Counted from the first letter of the stretch, positions 29,945-39,822 are shown. The stretch is 64,000 nucleotides of DNA from an uncultured SAR86 cluster bacterium (GCA_902608115.1 CACLMT010000002.1:1-64000); one strand, 5' to 3'. The notes: generated from the letters alone by a model not told the origin. Numbers and translations are program-made.

Positions 29945-30799
29945 ATGAAATTTACTGGTACTAAAAACTATGTTTCAACAGAGGACTTAAGCTTAGCTGT
30001 AAATGCAACTATTGCACTTGAGAGACCATTAATTATTAAAGGTGAACCAGGAACTGGCAAAACACTTCTTGCAATTGAGGTTGCTCAAAATTTAGGCATG
30101 GACTTAATTGAATGGCACATAAAATCAACAACTAAAGCTTCTCAAGGATTATATGAATATGATGCAGTAACTAGATTAAGAGATTCACAACTTGGCGATG
30201 AAAGAGTTAAGGATGTTAAGAATTATATTAAAAAAGGAAAATTATGGGATGCCTTTGAATCAGACAAGCAAGTGGTCCTTTTGATTGATGAGATAGATAA
30301 AGCTGATATTGAATTTCCAAATGACTTGCTTCAAGAGCTGGATCGCATGGAATTTTTTTGTTATGAAACAGGTGAGACAATTAAAGCCAAACACCGACCC
30401 GTCATATTTATTACCTCTAACAATGAGAAGGAGTTACCAGATGCATTTTTAAGAAGATGCTTCTTTCATTACATACAATTTCCAGATAGAAAAACAATGA
30501 TAGATATTATAAAAGTTCATTACCCTAGAATTAAAAAGTCTCTTGTTAAGGAAGCCTTAGATATATTTTTTGATATAAGAAAAATACCTGGAATGAAAAA
30601 GAAACCATCTACTTCAGAACTAATTGATTGGTTAAAATTGCTTATGTCCGATGAATTACCTGATGAAATTTTAAAAAATGCTGATCCTTCAAAGGCTATT
30701 CCACCTTTATACGGTGCATTATTAAAAAATGAACAAGATGTTCAATTGCTTCAAAGACTAGCTTTTATGTCAAGACGAGATCAATCTAAATCTAAATAA
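29945..30799 (+). CDS. MoxR-type AAA+ ATPase
   Basis: IKGEPGTGKTLLAIEVA Walker A; VVLLIDEIDKAD Walker B; FITSNNEKELPDAFLRRC. Confidence 0.93.
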   Translation: MKFTGTKNYVSTEDLSLAVNATIALERPLIIKGEPGTGKTLLAIEVAQNLGMDLIEWHIKSTTKASQGLYEYDAVTRLRDSQLGDERVKDVKNYIKKGKLWDAFESDKQVVLLIDEIDKADIEFPNDLLQELDRMEFFCYETGETIKAKHRPVIFITSNNEKELPDAFLRRCFFHYIQFPDRKTMIDIIKVHYPRIKKSLVKEALDIFFDIRKIPGMKKKPSTSELIDWLKLLMSDELPDEILKNADPSKAIPPLYGALLKNEQDVQLLQRLAFMSRRDQSKSK

Positions 30800-31975
30800 A
30801 TGTTAATTAACCTTTTTCACACAGTTAGAGCTTCTGGTGTTCCATGCACTCTCAGAGAGTTGCTTGATTTATTGGGAGCGCTTGAAAAGAAACTAGTATT
30901 TGGTGACATGGATAATTTTTATTTTTTATCTCGGACCATCCTTGTTAAAGATGAAAAAAATTATGATAAATTTGACCGTGCCTTTGAAATCTATTTTAAG
31001 GGTATTGAAAATTTAGAAGATATTTTTCAAGCTTTAATACCTGATGATTGGTTGCGTAAAGCCTTTGAAAAAGAACTTGATCCAGAAGAGCTAAAAAAAA
31101 TTAAATCTTTAGGCGGGTTAGAAAAACTTTTAGAAGAATTTAAAAAAAGAATGGAAGAACAAAAAGAGAGACACGAAGGTGGAAATAAGTGGATAGGCAC
31201 AAATGGAACATCTCCTTTTGGCAATAATGGACAAAACCCTGAGGGGATACGAGTTGGTGGAGAAGGAGGTCAAAAAAAAGCAGTAAAAGTATGGGAGCAG
31301 CGTCAATATCAAAATTTAGATGATTCTGTAGAAATTGGAACTAGAAATATAAAAATGGCCTTAAGAAGGCTTCGTAAATTTGCAAGACAGAGTCTTGATT
31401 ATGAATTAGATATGGAGGGCACAATTAAATCCACTGCAAAAAATGCTGGTATTTTGGATATCAATATGATTCCAGAAAGAACCAACCATGTAAAAGTTTT
31501 AATATTCTTTGATGTTGGAGGCTCTATGGATCCCTATATTAAATTATGTGAAGAACTTTTTTCAGCTATAAAGACAGAATTTAAGCATTTGAAATATTTT
31601 TATTTTCATAATTGTATATATGAGTCTGTTTGGGAGGATAATAGAAGAAGAAGCCAAGAAAGATTTTTAATTCAAAATATTATTAATAAATATGGTTCTG
31701 ATTATAAAGTTATTTTTGTTGGTGATGCGACTATGGCACCATATGAAATTACAAATTCTGGTGGCAGTATTGAGCATTGGAATGAGGAACCAGGAGGCGT
31801 AATAATTAAACGCCTGTGTGAGCATTTTGATAATGTGGCTTGGCTTAACCCAGTACCTGATGATCATTGGGACTATACCTCATCTTTATGTATCATAAGG
31901 GATTTATTAACTCACAGAATGTATCCACTTACATTAAAGGGATTAGAGGAGGGGATGTCTGAATTATCAAAATGA
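30800..31975 (+). CDS. vWA-domain protein (CoxE-like), partner of MoxR
   Basis: VLIFFDVGGSMDPYIKLCEELFSA MIDAS-like; translationally adjacent to MoxR. Confidence 0.9.
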   Translation: MLINLFHTVRASGVPCTLRELLDLLGALEKKLVFGDMDNFYFLSRTILVKDEKNYDKFDRAFEIYFKGIENLEDIFQALIPDDWLRKAFEKELDPEELKKIKSLGGLEKLLEEFKKRMEEQKERHEGGNKWIGTNGTSPFGNNGQNPEGIRVGGEGGQKKAVKVWEQRQYQNLDDSVEIGTRNIKMALRRLRKFARQSLDYELDMEGTIKSTAKNAGILDINMIPERTNHVKVLIFFDVGGSMDPYIKLCEELFSAIKTEFKHLKYFYFHNCIYESVWEDNRRRSQERFLIQNIINKYGSDYKVIFVGDATMAPYEITNSGGSIEHWNEEPGGVIIKRLCEHFDNVAWLNPVPDDHWDYTSSLCIIRDLLTHRMYPLTLKGLEEGMSELSK

Positions 31976-33369
31976 ATATTACTAATAATATTACTAATAC
32001 GACACAAAGTACTGGAATCAAGTGGGGGCCTTTCACTCTTCGTATTCCATTTATCCATATTAAATTAAGAGCACCTGAATTTCTTCAGGGTTTAGTTATA
32101 TCAGGAGCAACTGCATTTGCCGCTGCTCCACTTGCTATGAAGTTAGGATTAACTTTTGATGAAGCGGTTGCTTTAAGTTTAGTTGCAGGAACTTTAATTT
32201 CATCTGGCCCTTTAATTTTTGGTGAACCTATGGCTCCTGGTTGGGTTACACCTGCTGTTCCTATTGTAATGGGAGCTCTTGCTGCGGCTGGTTTTTATGG
32301 TGTTCCACCCGATGGTGCAGAGACCTGTATTGATGGAGTTTGTAAATATAATCCAGAAACATTCCAATTTATGGCTGCAATGTGTTTTGAGTTTACTGCC
32401 CTTATTCTAATTTTAGGTTTAACAGGTTGGGGAAAACTCTTAATTGAAAAAATACCAAATGGTTTAAAAGCAGGAATAATCTTAGGTGCAGCTTTGGCAG
32501 CATTTTATCAGGTATTTTATGTCGATTTCGAAGCGTATTTAGTCCAACCTATTTCAATGACTATTGCAATCGTTCTATGTGTTATTACTACTTTCTCTAA
32601 TCCATTTAAAAAAATAGCTACAAAGAATAAATTTTTTGAAATAGTTGGATCTTTAGGTCTTCTCCCGGGTTTTTTAATAGCAGGTTTCGCTGCATTTATG
32701 ATCGGAGAGATTAACTTTAATATTGAATGGGGATTCAAAATTCCTGCAATTGGAAGTTTGATTGAGAGAACTTCACCTTTTTATATAGGGTTACCAACAA
32801 TTGAAATGTATAAAGATGCTTTTCCATTAGTGATTATTGGATATATGTTGTTATTTGGTGATTTGGTAACAGCAACCGAGGTTCTGAAAGATGCACAAAA
32901 ATATAGAGAAGATGAGAAACTACCCATAGATTTAAATCGTTCTCATCTTTCAGTTGGTATTAGAAATTTACTTGGAGGACTTATTAATCCGTTTTTCCCA
33001 ACACAGGGCGCTCTATGGACGGGTGTTCATGTAGTAGTTGCTGAACAGTGGAAAAAAGGTCCAAAAAACATGCCTTCTATTTTTGATGGCATAGGATCTT
33101 ATTACTTAATGGGTATTCCTTTTCTATATTTCACTTTACCCTTTGTGACACTCATGCAACCTCTTATGGTTATGGCGCTTACTTTAACTTTAATACTTAC
33201 TGGTTTTGCATGTGCATATGTAGCTATGGCTATACCAAAGAAAAATTCAGAGATGGCCACTGCATTACTTGTTGCATTTTTTATAACTTTTTATAGTGCA
33301 TGGGTTGGTTTGCTTATTGGTCTTTTGCTTTCAATTTTTGTTGATGGTCTTGAAGAAGAAACTTTATGA
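31972..33369 (+). CDS. Multi-TM permease, NCS2/SLC23-like
   Basis: 465 aa polytopic; EFLQGLVISGATAFAAAPLAMKLGL; FGDLVTATEVL. Confidence 0.65.
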   Translation: MNITNNITNTTQSTGIKWGPFTLRIPFIHIKLRAPEFLQGLVISGATAFAAAPLAMKLGLTFDEAVALSLVAGTLISSGPLIFGEPMAPGWVTPAVPIVMGALAAAGFYGVPPDGAETCIDGVCKYNPETFQFMAAMCFEFTALILILGLTGWGKLLIEKIPNGLKAGIILGAALAAFYQVFYVDFEAYLVQPISMTIAIVLCVITTFSNPFKKIATKNKFFEIVGSLGLLPGFLIAGFAAFMIGEINFNIEWGFKIPAIGSLIERTSPFYIGLPTIEMYKDAFPLVIIGYMLLFGDLVTATEVLKDAQKYREDEKLPIDLNRSHLSVGIRNLLGGLINPFFPTQGALWTGVHVVVAEQWKKGPKNMPSIFDGIGSYYLMGIPFLYFTLPFVTLMQPLMVMALTLTLILTGFACAYVAMAIPKKNSEMATALLVAFFITFYSAWVGLLIGLLLSIFVDGLEEETL

Positions 33370-34289
33370 GTCAATATGCTTTAGAGATTAAAAACCTAAA
33401 TAAAACCTATGCTTCAGGAGTTGTTGCCTTAAAAGGAATTGATCTAAAAGTATCTGAAGGAGATTTTTTTGCTTTGCTTGGTCCTAATGGTGCAGGCAAG
33501 TCTTCAACAATTGGAATTATTGCTTCTCTTGTAACCAAATCTTCTGGGAAAGTTAAAATTTTTGATATAGATATAGATCAAAATTTCCCTGAAGCTAAGC
33601 GAATGCTTGGGGTTGTTTCTCAAGAAATTAATTTTAATAATTTTGAGAAGGTATTTGATATCGTAACTACTCAGGCAGGATATTATGGAATACCTTTAAA
33701 AGCTGCTAAAGAAAAAACTGAAGTTGTATTAAAACGATTAGGTTTATGGGAAAAAAGAGATGAACAAGCTCGAAACTTATCCGGTGGCTTTAAAAGAAGA
33801 TTGATGATTGCAAAAGCATTAATTCATGAACCAAATTTATTAATTCTAGATGAACCTACAGCCGGTGTTGATATTGAATTAAGAAGAGAAATGTGGGATT
33901 TTCTAAAGGAAATAAATGCCAATGGGACAACCATTATATTAACTACTCATTATTTAGAAGAAGCAGAGCAATTATGTAAAAATATTGCAATTATTGATCA
34001 TGGTGATTTGGTTGAAAATACCAGCATGAAAAATCTTCTAAGTCAGCTCGATGTTCAAGGTTATGTTCTAGATATAGATAAATCACTTGATAGTCCTCCA
34101 TCATTACATAATTATTCTATTTCATTAGAAGATCCCTCCACTCTCAATGTAACAATCAAAAAAAATCAATCAATCAATGATTTATTTAATGAATTATCAT
34201 CAATAGGAATCAAAGTGACTTCAATGAGAAATAAGTCAAACAGATTAGAAGAGATGTTTATTGAAATGGTTAAAAGGGGTTATCAATGA
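33366..34289 (+). CDS. ABC transporter ATP-binding protein (YadG-like)
   Basis: LLGPNGAGKSSTIG; NLSGGFKRRLMIAKAL; LLILDEPTAGVD. Confidence 0.95.
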   Translation: MSQYALEIKNLNKTYASGVVALKGIDLKVSEGDFFALLGPNGAGKSSTIGIIASLVTKSSGKVKIFDIDIDQNFPEAKRMLGVVSQEINFNNFEKVFDIVTTQAGYYGIPLKAAKEKTEVVLKRLGLWEKRDEQARNLSGGFKRRLMIAKALIHEPNLLILDEPTAGVDIELRREMWDFLKEINANGTTIILTTHYLEEAEQLCKNIAIIDHGDLVENTSMKNLLSQLDVQGYVLDIDKSLDSPPSLHNYSISLEDPSTLNVTIKKNQSINDLFNELSSIGIKVTSMRNKSNRLEEMFIEMVKRGYQ

Positions 34290-35065
34290 TAATAAATAAT
34301 GAGATCTTAACCGGATTAACAACTCTCATAAGAAAAGAAATAAAGCGGTTTTTAAGAATCTGGGTGCAAACCCTTGTCCCACCAGCAGTAACCATGTCTT
34401 TATATTTTGTAATTTTTGGTTCATTAATTGGTCCAAGAATTGGCTCTATGGACGGGCTTGATTACATACAATTTATGATACCTGGCTTGATTATGATGGC
34501 AGTTATTACAAATTCTTATGCGAATGTAGTTTCCTCGTTTTATGCTGTTAAATTTCAAAAATCTATTGAAGAATTACTTATTTCACCTATGCCTAATTGG
34601 ACTATTTTATTGGGTTTTGTAATGGGAGGTGTTTGTCGGGGAGTCATAATAGGATTTATAGTTTTTGGTGTGAGCTTATTTTTTTATCCAGCTTTTTCAG
34701 TAGTAAATCCTGGTCTTACCGTTACAGTGTTGCTTTTAACAACTATTCTTTTTTCATTGATGGGTTTTTTAAATGCAGTTTTTGCAGACAGTTTTGATGA
34801 TATATCCGTAATCCCAACCTTTGTTTTAACACCTTTGATTTATCTTGGAGGGGTTTTTTATTCTATAAATATATTACCTGAATTTTGGCGAAATATTTCA
34901 ATGGGAAATCCTATGCTTTATGTAGTAAATACTTTTAGAGAAGGAATGTTGGGTGTTAGTGATGTGTCTATACCATTTGCTCTTTCAATGATTGTATTTT
35001 TTATAATTTTACTAGGCTCTTTAAGTCTTTATCTATTACATAAAGGCACAGGAATACGTCAGTGA
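34286..35065 (+). CDS. ABC-2 type permease (YadH-like)
   Basis: Six hydrophobic segments; follows the ATPase; LTPLIYLGGVFYSINILPEFWRNIS. Confidence 0.93.
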   Translation: MIINNEILTGLTTLIRKEIKRFLRIWVQTLVPPAVTMSLYFVIFGSLIGPRIGSMDGLDYIQFMIPGLIMMAVITNSYANVVSSFYAVKFQKSIEELLISPMPNWTILLGFVMGGVCRGVIIGFIVFGVSLFFYPAFSVVNPGLTVTVLLLTTILFSLMGFLNAVFADSFDDISVIPTFVLTPLIYLGGVFYSINILPEFWRNISMGNPMLYVVNTFREGMLGVSDVSIPFALSMIVFFIILLGSLSLYLLHKGTGIRQ

Positions 35066-35793
35066 AAACTAGATTTCTTGGAAAAAAAACTCCTGGAATT
35101 AGCAAATACTCACCAAAAATTTTAGAAAAGGTTGAGCGAGCCAATATTCAATCAATGAGCTCCTTTTTTGGATGTGATTTTTGGAATGCTTATGAGTTTT
35201 CATTTTTAAATAGTTCTAATCAACCTGTATTGGAAACCTTAGAAATTATCATTCCAATGACTTCATTAAATACCGTTGAATCTAAGTCTTTAAAACTATA
35301 TTTAGCATCGTTCTACAATAAGAAATTTAGTAACATTCAAAATGCTCTTAAGTTAATAGAGAAAGATTTATATAAATTAGTTAAAACAAAGGTATCCGTT
35401 ACCAAAGTTAAAAAACACCCGGAGCCTCCACAGTCCTTGCTTGTAAATAATAAAAAAAATTTAATTCCAAAAAATAAAATTATTAGGTTTGAGGGGTTTA
35501 GATCAATTTGTCCAGTTACCAATCAGCCTGACTGGGCAAACATTTATATTCACTCATCTGACGATCGGATTGATGCAAAAAAATTAAATAGATTACTGAA
35601 ATCGTATAGAGAACATGGAGATTTCCATGAAACTTGTATAGAGTCTATTTTTTTGTTACTCCTTGATGATTTTAAGTTATCCAATGTAACTATTTTTGGA
35701 AGGTTTCTTAGAAGAGGTGGGATAGATATAAATCCTTTAAGGTCAACTCAAAGCAAGTTACTTTTTTCAAATTTCAGAGATTTGTCTCAATAA
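35062..35793 (+). CDS. queF: NADPH-dependent 7-cyano-7-deazaguanine reductase
   Basis: FRSICPVTNQPDWANIYIHS; SYREHGDFHETCIESI; GRFLRRGGIDINPLRST. Confidence 0.93.
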   Translation: MKTRFLGKKTPGISKYSPKILEKVERANIQSMSSFFGCDFWNAYEFSFLNSSNQPVLETLEIIIPMTSLNTVESKSLKLYLASFYNKKFSNIQNALKLIEKDLYKLVKTKVSVTKVKKHPEPPQSLLVNNKKNLIPKNKIIRFEGFRSICPVTNQPDWANIYIHSSDDRIDAKKLNRLLKSYREHGDFHETCIESIFLLLLDDFKLSNVTIFGRFLRRGGIDINPLRSTQSKLLFSNFRDLSQ

Positions 35794-35941
35794 TAAAAGT
35801 ACTGGCAATTGATGAAAGCGGGGCATAGGAAGATATCCATAGATGCTGCATCAAAATTTTCAAATCTTGAATCTATTAAGTTGAATCATGTGGCAATTAT
35901 TTCTCAATTGCATGAATTTGAAAAAAGATATATAAAACAAT

Positions 35942-36403
35942 ATGGATCATTTTATAGAAAAAGCTTTAAATCTTCCTCCTATTGATCAGATAGGATTCGT
36001 CGTTAAAGATATTGAGGCTTCTATCAAACTTTATGATCCTTTATTCGGTCCTTTTTCTACGATGGAACCTGATGAGATGACTTATCTTTATCGTGGGATT
36101 GAAGAACCTTGCAAAATGCGATTAGCATTTGGTAAAACTGGTAATATTGAAATTGAACTCATTGAACTCATCTCAGGCAAATCACCTCATAAAGAATTTC
36201 TAGATGCTGGGCGTGAGGGTATACATCATATCCGTTTCATAGTTGATGATTTAGATAAATCAGTTACTGCTGCAAAAAAACTTAAATTTAAGCCTATCTG
36301 GACCAGAAAATTTGCTGAAGGATTGGCTGTGGCCTATCTCGAAAGGAATAATGACCCTTTATTGATCGAGTTTTTTGAAAATCATGGGACTATGCCAGAG
36401 TAA
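35942..36403 (+). CDS. VOC-family (glyoxalase/epimerase-like) protein
   Basis: IDQIGFVVKDIEASIKLYDPLFGP; GIHHIRFIVDDLDKSV. Confidence 0.88.
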   Translation: MDHFIEKALNLPPIDQIGFVVKDIEASIKLYDPLFGPFSTMEPDEMTYLYRGIEEPCKMRLAFGKTGNIEIELIELISGKSPHKEFLDAGREGIHHIRFIVDDLDKSVTAAKKLKFKPIWTRKFAEGLAVAYLERNNDPLLIEFFENHGTMPE

Positions 36404-36428
36404 CTAGATTGGCAAAAAGAGAAGCAAA

Positions 36429-37322
36429 TTAACCATTTTTTCCTTGTGCATATTCATGCATAGGTCTAATAATTTCATCGGCGTAACGTTGCATCTGATC
36501 AATTTTTTGTTGAATAGTGGATTCCCAACCTATTGAGAATGCAAACGGAGCATTAACAGTAGCTGTCACCCCAAGATCGTAAAGCTTTTTGAGTGTATCG
36601 AGATCATGCTCTATAGTTAATCCTAATATTGTTTCAAATGGTTGATCAGATCTACCTGCTCTCTTACGATAAGTATTTAATTTATTTAATAAATCAGGGA
36701 TCTCATCAGGATGATTTCCAACACCTATAAAACCATCAGCTCTTTTTGCCATTCTCCTCAGTGCAACATCACTAGAGCCTCCCATTAGAATAGGTATACG
36801 ATTCTTTGGAGAGGGGAGAATACGCAATTTTTTAAATTGTATATATTGTCCTTGATATTCAGACCATTCACCTGACCAAAGTAATTCAATCACATCTAAA
36901 CACTCATCATATCTTTTTCCTCTTAACTTAAAATCAAGACCATAAGCTTCATATTCTTCCTGCATCCATCCCACGCCAGCTCCCAGCATAAATCTATCAT
37001 TGGAGAGAATAGCTAATGTTCCTGTAGCTTTAGCGACTTCAATAGGGTTTCTTAAAGGTAAAATGTACACTGCAGTAGAAAGTCTGAGCTTTGAAGTAAC
37101 AGCTGCCATATTAGCTAAAGTTACCCAAGGATCTGGATAATCTCTATCATCACCCATTGGTGCAGTTCCGTCTTCTGAGTAGGGATAGATAGACTTAATT
37201 GTTTTTGGAAAGAATGCATGGTCAGCATTCATAACTCCATAGAAATTATTATCTTCAGCTGCTTTTGCAATTTCTGAATATTGATCAGTTTCAGACCAAA
37301 CAAGCATTTGCCAAAATTTCAT
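36429..37322 (-). CDS. LLM-class flavin-dependent oxidoreductase
   Basis: LATLAKATGTLAILSNDRFMLGAGVGWMQEEYEAYG-type region; PILMGGSSDVALRRMAKRADGFI. Confidence 0.92.
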   Translation of the reverse strand: MKFWQMLVWSETDQYSEIAKAAEDNNFYGVMNADHAFFPKTIKSIYPYSEDGTAPMGDDRDYPDPWVTLANMAAVTSKLRLSTAVYILPLRNPIEVAKATGTLAILSNDRFMLGAGVGWMQEEYEAYGLDFKLRGKRYDECLDVIELLWSGEWSEYQGQYIQFKKLRILPSPKNRIPILMGGSSDVALRRMAKRADGFIGVGNHPDEIPDLLNKLNTYRKRAGRSDQPFETILGLTIEHDLDTLKKLYDLGVTATVNAPFAFSIGWESTIQQKIDQMQRYADEIIRPMHEYAQGKNG

Positions 37323-37386
37323 GAATTATATTTTCCTCCTGAGTAACAATATATATTATATAAATATCATGTAAAATCATCATCCA

Positions 37387-37427
37387 CAGGAGAGATGGCA
37401 GAGTGGTCGATTGCGCTACCTTGGAAA
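37387..37427. repeat. 41-bp direct repeat, left copy (att-like)
   Basis: caggagagatggcagagtggtcgattgcgctaccttggaaa identical to 41290-41330. Confidence 0.95.
37389..37427 (+). pseudogene. 5'-half fragment of tRNA-Ser(GGA); island-boundary direct repeat copy
   Basis: Exact copy of the tRNA-Ser 5' half, ending in the anticodon loop. Confidence 0.95.
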
Positions 37428-37610
37428 ACCTTATAAGCCTTTATTTTCCTGTTACGCCTAATACCAAATATCCCTTAAATACAGCCTTTCTAGGACATTC
37501 TGATATTTGCTGATAATTAGTAAAACAGGGTGATATGGGTAAGAGTTACCCCCAAAGTTACCCTCAAGAGTTTATTACCCAATTAAAAAAGGACTGAGTC
37601 TACAAAAAGA

Positions 37611-37630
37611 CTGGGATGCGAATTAACCCT
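37611..37630. repeat. 20-bp inverted repeat, left arm (ctgggatgcgaattaaccct)
   Basis: Reverse complement matches 39327-39346 with one mismatch. Confidence 0.85.
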
Positions 37631-37970
37631 TTGTATCTTCTGTAGAAGAACCTAGTTCATTACAACGATTTATGATTCCCTTCCAAGGTTCACTTGCCCA
37701 GTCTTTTGGTACTTTCAAAATTTCTGAAGTTGCTACCTCTTTAAATGCAATGTCTCCGACACATATTCTTTGTTGACATAAAGGTTCCTCAACCTGACAA
37801 TTGTTTACAAAAGCAGTCTTCCAACCTAATCGAAAATTATAATCAGATTCATCGCTGTCTATTGATTCAATATTTACATCATAATTACCAACTAAAGAAT
37901 TGAAAAGTAAATGTTTTGTTAGAAGATAAGATATTAAAAATATAATTATAGCCAATAAAAACTTTTTCAT
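37623..37970 (-). CDS. Hypothetical protein with N-terminal TM/signal (island)
   Basis: 115 aa ORF, Cys-rich C-terminal part. Confidence 0.5.
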   Translation of the reverse strand: MKKFLLAIIIFLISYLLTKHLLFNSLVGNYDVNIESIDSDESDYNFRLGWKTAFVNNCQVEEPLCQQRICVGDIAFKEVATSEILKVPKDWASEPWKGIINRCNELGSSTEDTKG

Positions 37971-37976
37971 ATGTTA

Positions 37977-38210
37977 TTACAGTCCTTCTACTCTATTACA
38001 TTTATGCATTTTCCTACTTGTAGTTCTTATGCCTCCCTGAGGACGAATGTAGGTAAAAAATCCTTTGGTCAAAATTAATCCAGTCCGTTCAAGGACGTAA
38101 CTGCTAATGGAGCTTGAGCTTCTGCATTCAACTTCTGATTTACATGAGCTCCACTCTATAAAGTATTCTCTAAAAAGTTGTCTACCACCAGCGTTCAGTT
38201 TTGCACTCAT
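37977..38210 (-). CDS. Hypothetical protein (island)
   Basis: 77 aa ORF in a tight minus-strand run. Confidence 0.4.
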   Translation of the reverse strand: MSAKLNAGGRQLFREYFIEWSSCKSEVECRSSSSISSYVLERTGLILTKGFFTYIRPQGGIRTTSRKMHKCNRVEGL

Positions 38211-38211
38211 C

Positions 38212-38565
38212 TTATTCCCTGATATCTAAAATTTTGCCCCTATAAGTACATGTGGCAACATTTTGATTAGTAGCAATACTAATAGATATAGTTCCAGTTG
38301 CACACAATCTGGCAACCGTTGCAATAAACCATTCTGGTCTGTGATTTACTCCTCCCATATAAATTGAAAGCACATCTCCCTCTTGACAGTTTCCCATCAC
38401 ATTATTGTTTGAAGGTTTCAACTGAATTTTTTTAATATTTTTTACGTGACAAAGATTTGGATGTTTTGTAACAACTAAATTATCAGAGATCTTATTATCA
38501 GTTGCTTCAAGATTTACAGTCTGAAGGGTAAAAATTCCTAATATTAAAATGTTTTTTATTTTCAT
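38212..38565 (-). CDS. Secreted hypothetical protein (island)
   Basis: 117 aa; signal peptide MKIKNILILGIFTLQTVNLEA. Confidence 0.5.
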   Translation of the reverse strand: MKIKNILILGIFTLQTVNLEATDNKISDNLVVTKHPNLCHVKNIKKIQLKPSNNNVMGNCQEGDVLSIYMGGVNHRPEWFIATVARLCATGTISISIATNQNVATCTYRGKILDIRE

Positions 38566-38713
38566 GTTAATTTCCTACTTTGAACACATAAACGATAGAT
38601 AGTTGAATATGTTTAAAGTATAAACTATAAATAGTAGTCAACAAAAAGAGGGGATAGCGAAATGAAAAACATCCTCTACAACCCTCGGTGTGTGTTTGCT
38701 ATAGTTAGAAGCT

Positions 38714-39301
38714 ATGAGAAAACTTCTACCCATTCTGTGTTTATTGATTCTGAGCTCTTGCTCACCCACACTAGAAATTCCATCTGACCAGCTGGTTAAA
38801 AGAAATGGCATTACCTACGAAATTAATTCACAAACTCCGTTTAGTGGAAGAGCAGTTTCTTACTACGAGAACGGTCAAGTAAAGTTCAAAGAAAATTATA
38901 AAGACGGAGACCTGAACGGACCTTATGAGACTTACTATGAGAATGGGCAATTAGAAATTAAAGGAAATTACAAAGATGGAGTGGCTAACGGACTTGCTGA
39001 GGTTTATTTCGAGAATGGTCAATTAAAGAGGAAAGGAAAAGCTAAAGAAGGAAACCAACACGGACTAAGTGAGACTTACTATGAGAATGGGCAATTAGAA
39101 ATTAAAGGAAATTACAAAGATGGAGAAGAAGACGGACTTTTTGAGGGTTACCACGACAACGGTCAATTACAATATAAAGGAGTCTTCAATGATGGAAAAG
39201 CGGACGGAATCATAGAGAAGTACTTCGATAACGGTCAGTTAGAGATTAAATATTGTTTTCAAGAGGGTGAAAGAGTAGACATGTCCTACTGTGAGAAATA
39301 G
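38714..39301 (+). CDS. MORN_2-type repeat lipoprotein (island)
   Basis: Lipobox ILSSCS; repeats of YYENGQLEIKGNYKDGxxxG. Confidence 0.85.
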   Translation: MRKLLPILCLLILSSCSPTLEIPSDQLVKRNGITYEINSQTPFSGRAVSYYENGQVKFKENYKDGDLNGPYETYYENGQLEIKGNYKDGVANGLAEVYFENGQLKRKGKAKEGNQHGLSETYYENGQLEIKGNYKDGEEDGLFEGYHDNGQLQYKGVFNDGKADGIIEKYFDNGQLEIKYCFQEGERVDMSYCEK

Positions 39302-39326
39302 ATAGGTTCTTCCTCATTATACACCT

Positions 39327-39346
39327 AGGGTTAATTCGCACCCCAG
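39327..39346. repeat. 20-bp inverted repeat, right arm (agggttaattcgcaccccag)
   Basis: See 37611-37630. Confidence 0.85.
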
Positions 39347-39438
39347 CATCTTTCTAGCCACAAGCCAGAAAAACCCATGTCATGTCCGTTAATGAATCGG
39401 CTTATCGGCTAGGCGTTCGTTGTATTACAGCAGGGTGC

Positions 39439-39822
39439 TTATTTGCAATTCACTATAGATAAATATTCTGAGGGCCTTTTGGTATTCAACCAAGAAATCC
39501 AACAAGAGTTTATTCCATCACCATTTTTATCCTTTGCAATAACATTCACTTTGAAGACTTTGTAAAGCTTGTTTTTATTGTCATAAACCTTAATTTCATC
39601 TCCAACAGTTATTGAAGTTTTGTTGGTTGAAACATCCCAGCTTACAGATGTTGTCAGGCCAAAAAAATTTTTTTCAGTCAGTGTCATTGCAGAGCTTCCG
39701 CTCCAGTAAGCGCTATTAGAATATGTTTCAGCAAAAGCTCCAAAGCTTATAAAGACCATCAAAACTAAGGTAAGGGTGTTTTTCATGCGTCTTTTAGAGC
39801 ACCTTGCAAGACCCTTCTCCAT
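39439..39822 (-). CDS. Secreted hypothetical protein (island)
   Basis: Real start probably at MKNTLTLVLMVFISFGAFA (ATG ~39786), a signal peptide. Confidence 0.55.
   Translation of the reverse strand: MEKGLARCSKRRMKNTLTLVLMVFISFGAFAETYSNSAYWSGSSAMTLTEKNFFGLTTSVSWDVSTNKTSITVGDEIKVYDNKNKLYKVFKVNVIAKDKNGDGINSCWISWLNTKRPSEYLSIVNCK

Noticed and set aside
29945-31975. MoxR/vWA pair as part of a conflict system
   Set aside because: It sits in a compact housekeeping run (thioesterase, permease, ABC, queF) with no effector-like neighbours; ordinary MoxR-CoxE pair.
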